NCBI GenBank assembly: GCA_037962975.1
Contig: CM075670.1
Coordinates: 87,857,501-87,921,500, forward strand
Origin: Clitoria ternatea
Taxonomy: Eukaryota > Streptophyta > Magnoliopsida > Fabales > Fabaceae
DNA length: 64,000 nucleotides
Direction of reading: 5' to 3'
Below the pieces are notes generated by a model. The model did not search any database and was not told the origin of the DNA. It was given only the letters and a program-made list of their open reading frames with translations. The position numbers and the translations under genes are program-made. The stretch's first letter is position 1, and every line of letters starts with the position of its first letter. This document shows positions 21,917 through 32,018 of the stretch, in pieces.

Positions 21917-23668
21917 TCTGTCGCAACCTGGATCGCGACGGCGCGACGAGGAAGAAAAACTGTGTATGAAACAGGGAGTTGCCACCAATGTTTTTATCCA
22001 TAGGAAAAACATTGGAAAAAAACTAAGTTCAGTGAAAGCACTGGTTTAAAAATGAGATTCAAGTTCGGAAGTCGGTTATGAGTAGGGAAGGTATTAGCAC
22101 CCTACATCGCCTGTTAGAAACAATACCAAGATTGAAACCGCAATATAAATAGCCTTAAATAAAACATGGTTTCTTCCCTTTTTTGTATTCTTATTTGAAA
22201 ACGACGGAATGGAGTAAGAGAACTGTACAAACATAGAATGTCGAAGCGAGGTCAACGGGACGTTTCATCCAAATTAAACTCGACTTCGATATGAGACAGA
22301 GAGGGGAAGAGAATGGTAATAAGATGTTACGCCTAAATTAGACATCCTCGAATAAAAAAAGTACAGGGATGGGAAAGAGATAAGCAGGACGTCTCGTCCT
22401 AAGTATCTCTTCCCTATGAATTGTGGCGAGGCTTGAACAAAAAAACTAGGGGAAATCAACAAGACGTCACGTCTAAATTGATTTTCACAGAAGCGATAAA
22501 AAAAGAACATTTATGAAAGAAACGCGAAAGCAAAGAAATAAAATAGCAAAAAGAAATAAGAAAGATGGGCCCGACAGGAGTTGAGGTCTTGCTCCTACGT
22601 ATTCTTGAATTATCAAGAAATCAGGGTTACGTAGTTCTGAGTGTTTTTCTTTTAGGAAAAAGATTGGGAAAATGTTGGTGGGTATCATTTTGGTGAGGAA
22701 CCCATACAAGACGAAGTTCTTCGCACGTGTACGGATCCTATAGAGGTTGTGTAGACGGAAGTATTTTCCGTACGACACTGACTAAAAATGATTTTTTTCT
22801 TTTTTTTTGATTTTTGATTTTACTTAGATTTGAAAGAAAACACATGAAACATCCATTTCCCTTTATTATTTTTTTTAAAAACTACAAAGCAAAGGATGGA
22901 GGGTAGCAGAAGCTACAAGAGAGAAAGAGAAACAGTAAATTCGGAAAAGAGAGGGAGAAATAAGCGAAAACCGAGTGAGAAAAAGGGAAAACCGAGTAAA
23001 AATGGAAAAACAGAGTAAAAAAAGAAAACCGAGTGAAAAATGAAAATACCGAGTAAAAAATAAAAATACCGAGTGAAAAATAAAAATACCGAGTGAAAGT
23101 TGGGAGACCGAGTGATGGAGCAGGAGAGCTGGACTCCGGTGTGACGAGAGAATAGGATGCTGATCAGTAAGGTGTGAAGGGATGATGTGCTGGACGGTGT
23201 GAAGGATTTATGAGGCTGGAGGGGCTGCTAGGTGAGGAATTAGGAGATTGAGACGATGTGGTATGGATTTAGGAGGTTGAAGGGACTGTTTGGTGAGGAC
23301 TCGAGGGGCTGGACAGTGTGGAGTTTAGGAGAAGACGAGGTTGATGGGTAGGAGGACGGTGTGGAGATGAGAGAGGGGTTGTACGGTGTGTGTGGTATGG
23401 AGAGGGACGGTGTATAATGTTGGTGAGGAGTTGAAGACAATGTGGGTGAGGAGAGAGGGGACTTTGTTGAGAAGGATGGTTGGGTGTTGGAGCTGTACGG
23501 TGTAGGGAGAGAGAGGATGGAGGTGTGGGAGAAGGAAGAACAATATGGTGTGAAGAGGTGCTGGATCGAGTGAAGTAATGGTTGGTATGGGAGAGAGGAG
23601 AAAGAGAACTCAGGCAGAATTTTCTTACAGGGAGAGAAAGTCCAACCCCTTGAGCCTCTTTAGCTGGG

Positions 23669-23681
23669 GCATTTATAGGGG
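23669..23681 (-). promoter_or_regulatory. TATA box of Ogre-2 5' LTR
   Basis: Element sense CCCCTATAAATGC, same position as in the 3' LTR. This copy would drive the genomic RNA. Confidence 0.6.
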
Positions 23682-24119
23682 TTGAAGACATGGGCTGAGT
23701 GTCTGGGATAGCCAGAGTTTCCACTCACCTATGCACGTAGTGGTGCCACTTTGGCCACTACCTGTTTGTGGGGAGCAACGGCTCAGTGGGGCATTTTAAA
23801 TTGTCCACTCCCGCCCCCTGTCTGCCACCTTCAGAAATGCGATTCCACGTCAGAGCGCATAAACATCCGAGGTCCTCATTCCGTTGTCAGGTTTGTGACA
23901 TCGGCCCATTAAAGACCGGTTAGATGGAATTCCAATAATTGGTCTGATGTGATCTCTTTGGAACCTGGACCGGTGTCACATTTACACTAGTCGGACCTTT
24001 TCAATGTTTGGGGTACCATGGGATCGGTGTTCTTCCTCGTGGCCCGGACCTACTGCCTCAGTCAACATCCATCCTTAGTGGGAGATAATCCGAGTGGAAA
24101 AAGTGTAAAAGACCGAGTG

Positions 24120-24560
24120 AGGCATTCAATCGGAACCGATTGAAACATACGTTCGAAACTGATTGAAAAGTGATTCACTCGGAACTGATTGAAGAGTGAT
24201 TGGGAATCGATTGAAAGGTAAGTGATTCACTCAGAACTGATGGAAGAGGGATTCGGAACCGATTGAAACGTGAGTGATTCACTCGGAAACGAGTGATTAG
24301 GAACCGATTGAAAGGTGAGTGATTCACTAGGAACTGATTGAAGGGTGATTCGAAACCGATTGAAACGTGAGTGATTCACTCGGAAACGAGTGATTGGGAA
24401 CCGATTGAAAGGTGAGTGATTCACTCAGAACTAATTGAAGAGTGATTGGGAACCGATTGAAAGGTGAGTGATTCACTCGGAACTAATTGAAGAGTGATTC
24501 GGAACCGATTGAAAAGTGAGTGAGTCTGAACCGATTGAAACGTGAGTGATTCACTCGGAA
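24120..24560. repeat. GAGTGATTCACTC palindromic repeat region, Ogre-2 5' LTR
   Basis: Around seven copies of GAGTGATTCACTC. Two copies of CACTCGGAAACGAGTG (24280-24295 and 24377-24392) form a six-pair stem with a GAAA loop. The two stems overlap, so they would be mutually exclusive if RNA folds here. Confidence 0.9.
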
Positions 24561-25735
24561 CTGATTGAGAACCTGCTTCTATCACATGTGATCCACTCAG
24601 GATTAGCAAGTTTTCATTCAAATGATTCAATCGGCATCCTTAAAATGTTTCACTCGGCTATGTTTTTGGAATTGAACCACTCGGAGAAAACTTGCTCGGA
24701 TTTGTTGCTTGGGAGTAATTCAGTCGACCCTTCCTTCACTCCTTGAAGTGATCCACCCGGATACATTCACTCGGGAGTCTGACTTGCTTTTCACTCAGAA
24801 ATTTGGAACTTGAGAGGGTCTGCCTAGATATTCATTCTCAGCCTTTCTGCGCTCGGAATCAGTCCACTCGAGATTATCTCACTCGGAGAAAACCTTCCCT
24901 CGGACTCAACCTACTCGGAAATGGTTGAAAGGTGTCTCACTCGGTGCTGATTGAAGAATGGTCCCTATTCACGCTTGAGCGTGTTAAACTTCGCTCGGGC
25001 GAACACATTCCAGTAGCTAATATTATGCCTTTCGCTTAAGTGAGATTATGGCCTCCAATGTTCTCGCTCGAGTGTAGCCAGAGTCGCTTGAGCGAAAGAC
25101 CTTTGTTTAATCGGACTTGCTTCACTCGGCGTTACTTTGTCCGGAAATGGCATTGCTTGAAGCATTCAATCGGAATTGGTTAGGTCAGAAGTAATTCAAT
25201 CAGAACGACTTCAATCAGCAATTATCCATTCGGATGTACTCATTCAGGAGTCGGTCTCGAAACGGTTTCAATCAGAATTTGGAACTTTTGAGAGAGTTTA
25301 CTCAGAGCCTTTTCTCTGTTCGGAGGCAACTTCCTTGGAAGCGGCTTACTCGGGAATGATTCAATCGGAGACATTCTACTCGAAAATTATCAATCAGTCC
25401 CATGGAACTTGACTCAAAGCCTTCTTTTAGTTCGAAAGTAACTCCCACACTTGAAGTCCACTCGGAAACTTGTCATTCTAAGACATCCCACTCGGAAACT
25501 ACACTCGGACACGGCTGACTAGTATTTTCACTCGGAAACAACCCTTTTCACTCGGAAATAGCCATTTTCACTCGGAAATAGCCATCTTCACTCGGAAATA
25601 GCCATTTTCACTAGAAAATACCCATTTTTTCATTCAGAAATATTATAGCCAGAAGGATTAGTTAAAATTGAAGCTCAGTCCTTTCTCCGAGATGCTTTAC
25701 ACTTGTATGGGACGGAAAGAGGTGTTCACACATTG

Positions 25736-26665
25736 CTTCAAAGCGACGATCCATATGAGCAGTGAGGCGAGCAAAGAGGTCATCAGTAGGAGCGGGTGGA
25801 GGAGCAGCAGGTTCATTATCATCACGAGGACGACGGAGATATTGTCAAAATCCATGATGCTCAATAATGTTCATGGTGAGATGAGATTTGGCAATGGGTC
25901 CTTTTGGTCCGATCAGTTCTTTGACTTCGTTTTTCAGATCCACCTTGTAATGACGAAGTAGCTTGGTGATAAAAATAGCATATGGTAGGTGAGTGAGGTT
26001 TTGATCATCAAGCATGTGATGCCTCACAATGTCAATCTAGTTGATCTCCTTTTGGTGGAGAATAGCCCAAAGCAATAGAATCTGAGCCTCATTGAGTCTT
26101 GCATAATTTCCACCTAGTGGGAGAAGGATCTTGACTAGAACATAGTGCAAGAGGCGATGTTTAATGCTCAGAGTGCCAACGGTACTTGCGGGGGCAATGA
26201 GATTAAAGAAAGCTCTTGCCTCTAATGGGTTGTAGTTCCAGGAAGGAGAGGGTTCTTTGACATGGAAGTGAGCATTACTTATTGGAAGTTTTCCAACTTT
26301 GTTCATGACTTCATTGTCAAGCACAATGGTCTTGCCTTTCACTTTGGCATAATATCGATCATCTTGTAGGCGCAATGTTGAGTAGAACACACGGATCAAT
26401 TTGGGGTAAATTGTAATCTCCTCAAGAGCCATGAAGTCAACAAGTTCTTATTGGTGAATAGTAGTGATGAGGGAAAGACCAGAGGATTCAAAAAAGGGAA
26501 CATCAATCCAATATGGTGAGATCAATTGTTTTCAGAAAAAGTGTTTTGGTACCTTTCTAATTCTTTTTGTGTAGTGAAGAAGCGTGATAAATCTGAATGT
26601 TGAGGAATGGAAGAGCCGGCAACATTTGCTCGTTGTTTCTTCCTTGGTTGGGATGAAAGGGCCAT
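25736..26665 (-). pseudogene. SIRE-1 ORF3 (putative plant transposon protein family), decayed
   Basis: The frame starts at ATG 26665 with a basic stretch MALSSQPRKKQRANVAG that looks like a nuclear localisation signal. The conserved body follows: ITIYPKLIRVFYSTLR, then LLHYVLVKILLPLGGNYARL, LLLWAILHQKEIN, LPYAIFITKLLRHYKVDL. It then has a Pro-rich linker (PAAPPPAPTDD) and HMDRRFEAM, where Ogre-2 interrupts it; the last 31 codons are at 10675-10769. I recognise the body as the family called Transposase_32 / 'putative plant transposon protein'; its function is not known. A frameshift near 26525, stops near 26448 and 26037 and one near 25845 break the frame. Confidence 0.75.
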
Positions 26666-26780
26666 GAGGAATAGAGGTTTGGAGGGGAGGTTTCTAGAGT
26701 GAGAGAGGTGTTTTTAGAGAGAAGGAGGAGAAAAGGAGTAAGAGAGTTTGAAGTGAAATGAAAAAATGAGCCCAATAGCG

Positions 26781-26790
26781 TGATATAGGC
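26781..26790 (-). promoter_or_regulatory. Candidate TATA box of SIRE-1 ORF3
   Basis: Element sense GCCTATATCA, about 116 bp before the ORF3 ATG and just downstream of the palindrome cluster. SIRE-2 has CCTATAAATACC at the equivalent place, which supports it. Confidence 0.45.
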
Positions 26791-26802
26791 AAAATCACTC
26801 GT

Positions 26803-27033
26803 TTGAATCAATTCAGAGGGGCTGTGAATCGATTCAGACGTTGCTGTGTATGGGAATTAAGGGGCATCAGGGGTTTGAATCGATTCAAACTTCGCATGAA
26901 CCGATTCATACCTCTCTGTTTGTAAAATTTTTTTGAAGAATCAGGTCTGTGAATGGATTCAGAGGACTGTTGAATCGATTCAATCGATTCTGTTTCCTTT
27001 TGTACTACATTTTTAAACTGCTGAATCGATTCT
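26803..27033. repeat. TGAATCGATTCA palindrome cluster upstream of SIRE-1 ORF3
   Basis: About eight copies or one-base variants (near 26803, 26825, 26877, 26898, 26950, 26971, 26979 and 27022), in the non-coding spacer between the RNase H end and ORF3. It is the same palindrome as in this element's LTRs. The first copy lies about 290 bp from the pol stop, close to the 269 bp between LTR start and its first palindrome. Confidence 0.88.
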
Positions 27034-27325
27034 AGGCTCAAGGCAACACTTGTAGATCATTGAAACATCAGTTTTTATGGTTCTTTTTACCTTCTAAAGC
27101 AATCAAACATTCATAAATAATATTTAAACCAAACAATTGTTCAATGCAGCTCATGAATTATTCATTCTTGAGAATCATAATACAATCAACATTCATGATT
27201 CACAAGATAACTATCATGTCTAAGAGAATTAAGTCACATACTTATTCAATTCTCATGCTCAATGATAAGAATCATTCAATCAAAGATAGTCAAATGTTTC
27301 ACCAATTTGTTTGGAATGAATGTAA

Positions 27326-30300
27326 TTATTTCACATTAGACATCTTTAATATTCCTAATTCTCTCCTAATATTTATGAATTGTTCCTTTGCAAGAGGTTT
27401 TGTGAATATATCAGCTAATTGCTTAGAGATTTCAACATGTTCAAGCACACAATCACCCTTTAACATATGATCTCTAATGAAATGGTGTCTAACCTCAATA
27501 TGTTTGGTTCTAGAATGTATCACAGGATTCTTTGAAATATTAATGGCACTTGTATTATCACATTTAATAGGCACATGGTCTAATATAACACCAAAATCTA
27601 GAAGTTGTTGCCTCATCCAAAGGATTGGAGCACAACAACTACCAGCTACAACGTATTCTGCCTCAGCTGTGGACAATGCAACACTCACTTATTTCTTGCT
27701 ATGCCAAGATACAAGAGAACTACCAAGCAAGTGACAAGTAACACTAGTGCTTTTCCTAACAAGTTTACATCCTGCAAAGTCAGAATCAGAGTAACCAATG
27801 AGAGTGCATTCAACCCCTTTGGGGTACTATAAACCAACATATTGAGTTCTAACCAAGTATTTCATTATTCGTTTTATGGCAGTCAAGTGTGATTCTTTTG
27901 GATATGCTTGATATCTTGCACACATACACACGACAAACATTATGTTCGGTCTACTTGCAGTAAGATAGAGTAAAGATCCAATCATACCTCGATATTTGGT
28001 AATTTCCACATCTTTACCTTTCTCATCTTTGTCCAAGTAGCAAGATGTGCTCATAGGGGTGGCAATTTCATTTGCCTTATCCAAGTTGAATTTCCTAAGC
28101 AGTTCCTTGCAGTATTTGGATTGACTAATGAATGTGCCTTCTTTGGTTTGCTTAATTTGCAGCCCAAGGAAGAATGTAAGTTCTCCCATCATGGACATTT
28201 CAAATTCTTCCTGCATTAACTTAGCAAACTCCTTGCAAGTGGCACCAAATATAATATCATCCACATATACTTGGACCAATAGTATGTTATTCTTTTTGTG
28301 CTTGATGAATAGTGTTGTGTCAACCTTTCCTCTTTTAAAATTGTTTTCTAAAAGAAATTTGCTCAATCTTTCATACCAAGCTCTTGGAGCTTGTTTTAAA
28401 CCATATAAAGCTTTTCTTAGTTTGAAAACATGATTTGGAAATTGATAATTTTCAAAGCCAGGAGGTTGATCAACGTATACTTCTTCTTGAATGTATCCAT
28501 TCAAGAAAGCACTCTTGATATCCATTTGGTATAATTTGAAATCTCTACAACATGCAAAGGCTAACGATAGTCTAATAGCTTCCAACCTAACTACGGGAGC
28601 ATATGTTTCTTCATAGTCTATGCCCTCTTCTTGATTGTAACCCTTAGCAACTAATCTAGCTTTGTTTCTAGTGATTATTCCATTTTCATCTAGCTTGTTC
28701 CTAAATACCCATTTGGTATCTATTATTTGGTGATCATTGGGTCTTGGCACAAGTTCCCAAACTTCATTTCTTTCAAATTGGTTTAATTCTTCTTGCATGG
28801 CCAACATCCAATGTTCATCAATAATAGCCTCATTTATATCTTTGGGTTCTATTTGTGATACAAAAGCTAAGTGATTGCATGTATTTCTAATATCGTTTCG
28901 AGTACTTACTCCTTTTGTTATATCACCTATGATATTGTCCAAGGGGTGATTCTTTACGGTGATCCACTCCTTTTGTTGAGGTTCATCATTTTGTGTTGTT
29001 TTTCCTTCATTTTTGTTTTCTCCTTCATCTTCCAAGTTCATTTCTTGGAAGGTACCTACAAGATCATCAATTTCCTTTCTCAGAGGATTTTGGTTAAGTT
29101 CATTGAATTTAACATGTATAGATTCTTCAATTATATATGTTCGTTTGTTAAAGAGTCGATATGCTTTACTAGTAGATGAATAACCTAAGAATATTACTTC
29201 ATCAGATTTTGCATCAAATTTGCCGAGATTTTCCTTTCCATTGTTTAAAACAAAACATTTTCATCCAACTACATGAAAATAAGAAATATTTGGTTTTCGT
29301 CCTTTGTAAAGCTCATAGGGGGTTTTCTTTAAAATAAGCCTTATCAAACATCGGTTCATAACATGGTAAGCGGTATTTACCGCATCGGCCCAAAAATGTT
29401 TCGCAATATTACTTTCATTTAGCATAGTTCTTGCGAGCTCCGCTAAAGATCAATTTTTCCTTTCAACAACCCCATTTTGTTGTGGAGTTCTTGGAGCCGA
29501 AAAATTATGTTTGATGCCAAATGTTTCACAAAACTTTTCAAAAGATTGATTTTCAAATTCTCCCCCATGATCCGTTTGAATGGATGTTATTTTCAAGTTT
29601 TGTTCATTTTGGATGAGCTTGACAAGTTTCTTAAATGCATGATATGCTTCATGTATATGAGTAAGAAACAATGTCTATGTATACCTAGAGTAATCATCCA
29701 CAATCACAAGACCATAATAGTTTCCACCAAAACTTTTGATTTTTGAGGGTCCAAATAAATCCATGTGTAAAAGTTGTAAAGGTCTAGTTGTTGAAATAGT
29801 ATTTTTGGCTTGAAAAGAAACCTTTACTTGTTTTCCTTTTTGGCAAGCATCACAAAATTTGTTTTCAAATTTCAGCTTTGGTAAACCAATCACTAAATCT
29901 TTTGAAACAAGTTTATTTAGATGGTCTATATGAATGTGAGCAATTCTTCTATGCCATAGCCATGATTCATCTTCTTTAGTTAAGAAGCATTGCACACCAT
30001 TTGAAGCAAGACAATCTAGATTAATCATATAGATATTATCAACTCTTTGACCAATGAACTTTACTTCCTTGTTTAATTTATTTTCAATTATGCAACAGTT
30101 TGATTCAAAAACAATTTTATAGCCCTTATCACATAATTGACTAATGCTAAGCAAGTTATGTTTAAGTCCCTCGACATATAAAACATCATTTATAGAAGTG
30201 GAAGAATTTTTACCAATATTTCTGATTCCTAGTATTCTTCCCTTTGTGTTATCTCCATAGGTGACAAATCCTTTACTTCATGGAGTAAATGATATGAACT

Positions 30301-30388
30301 TACTTTTATCTCCCGTCATGTGTTTTGAACACCCACTATCCAAGTACCAATGGGTGTTACTTGCTTTAAAGCATACCAACAAAACATG
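27326..30388 (-). pseudogene. SIRE-1 pol (protease, integrase, RT, RNase H), decayed
   Basis: Protease site LDSGCSKHMTG is at about 30315-30350. GAG-pre-integrase zinc site HRRIAHIHIDH...CDAC follows, then the integrase core with HMDLFGP, TDHGGEF and GVVERKN giving the D,D,E set. RT spans about 27900-28800 (ARLVAKGYNQEEG, QMDIKSAFLNGY, VYVDDIIFG). RNase H has ALSTAEAEYVVAGS and ends RRELGILKMSNVK at a TAA at 27326. In-frame stops occur after FTP in the protease, within integrase (near 29672), after GVVERKN (29450) and between RT and RNase H. The pol end lacks the TAG-CAR-YYA context by which SIRE1 of soybean reads through into its third ORF. Confidence 0.92.
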
Positions 30389-32018
30389 TTAAGTTAGAGA
30401 ACTTGGTACCCATTTTATGTTGGGTCCTTATAGGTTAGTTTGAGGTAATGTTCCTTTAGGAACCTATACTTTTCTCATAACTTTTGGCCCTAGTTTTCTA
30501 ACATTACAATTAGAAGCATTGTGTCCTTTAAAACCACAATAATTCCATTTAATGAAAGGTGATGCATTTTTACTAGATGGTATGAAGAAGTTCTTATAGT
30601 TCTTTTGTTTCTTATAGGCATTGAAACCTAATCCAGTTTTATCAAACATGCATCTTTGATTTCCAAGTAATATATTCAAGTTATCTCTACCATTTGTAAA
30701 CTTCTCTAAGGTTTTATTTAAATCCAAAACCTTAGTTTCTAGCATGTCACATTTCTTTACAAAATTACAAGGATTATTCTTGGAGCATGCTTGAACATTT
30801 GCTAATTCCTTTTTTAAACATTCATTTTCTTTGCCAAGTTCTACAAGATGTATTTCAAGAGTATCAATAGTTTTTCTAGATAATTTATACTTGCTAGAGA
30901 GTTTAACAAATTTATCATACAATTCATCAAATGCATCAAGTATCTCATCTTTATCTAATTCATGGAGGTTTACCTCATTGTCTTCGTCTTGATGGTTGGC
31001 CATGAGACAGAGATTTGCTTCTTCATTTTCGGATTTATCTGAACTGCTCACTTTGTTGTCATCCCATGCTATGTATGCTCTCTTTTTTCCTTTTTGATCC
31101 TTGTTTTTATTTTTGAGACTTTGACAATTTGTTTTGAAATGTCCTTTCCTTCTACATTCAAAACAAGTTGGTAAGGAGTTATTATCTTTGGGGGTGAATT
31201 TCTTACCTTTAGAAGTGAAGCCCTTTTGAAATCTTTTGTTTCTCATTAGCCTTCCAAGGCGCTTCACAAATAATCCTAACTCATCATCATCATTTTCTTG
31301 GTCACTTTCAGATTTGTCTTTTTCAATAGAGGTGGCTTTAAGAGCTAGCCCCTTCTTCTTGGAAGACTTTTCTTCTTCCTCTGTTATCCTCAATTCTTTT
31401 AACTCTTGCTCCTGTTCTTGTAACTTACCAAATAGAGTAGTAAGAGATATTTCATTGATGTTAGGAGATTGTTTGATGGCGGTGACTAGAGGTTGCCATT
31501 CCCTGGTGAGACTTTTTAACACTTTATGAATAAGTTCTTTGTTAGTGTAAGTCTTGCCAAGAGTAATAAGATGATTTATAATAAGGGTGAACCTCTTTTG
31601 CATATCAACAATTGTTTCTCCAGAATTTAATCTGAAGCTTTCATATTGACTAGTTAAGGTACTAATCTTAGAGTCTTTAACATCACTTATACCTTCATGG
31701 GTTATTTATAAGGTATCCCATATATCCTTGGCGGATTTACATGTAACTACTCTAAAGAATTCATCAGGGCCTAAAGCTAAAGTGATTATATTTTTGGCTT
31801 TATAGTTATATTGGACTTTTTTTCTTCTTCGCTAGTCCAATCATCCATCAACTTTTCTACTTGCTTACCATCTACAGTATGCATTGGTACAAAAGGACCA
31901 TTTTCAATAGCATTCCAAACTTTCAAGTCTATAGATTGCACAAAGATTTTCATTCTTTCTTTCCAAAAAGCGTAACCCTCACCATTGAAAGCGGGAGGTC
32001 TATTTGTGGCACCACCCT

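Larger units (their letters stand above)
10770..25730 (-). mobile_element. Gag-only Ogre/Tat-type retrotransposon (Ogre-2), complete
   Basis: Two LTRs (10770-14377 and 21919-25730), tRNA-Arg-type primer site, gag pseudogene, a scrap of reverse transcriptase, three hairpin tandem arrays, polypurine tract, and target duplication CATTG at 10765-10769 and 25731-25735. Internal length is 7.5 kb, against the much longer gag-pol of full Ogre elements, so most of pol is gone. The structure matches the class described as TR-GAG elements (terminal repeats plus gag). It sits inside SIRE-1 ORF3, so it is younger than SIRE-1. Confidence 0.92.
21919..25730 (-). repeat. 5' LTR of Ogre-2
   Basis: 3812 bp, same ends as the 3' LTR. 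It keeps a 169-bp segment (25115-25283) that the 3' LTR lost between ACTT microhomologies, and extra copies of 'tcactcggaaatagccat' at 25548-25622. Otherwise the two LTRs are nearly collinear with scattered transitions. Confidence 0.93.
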
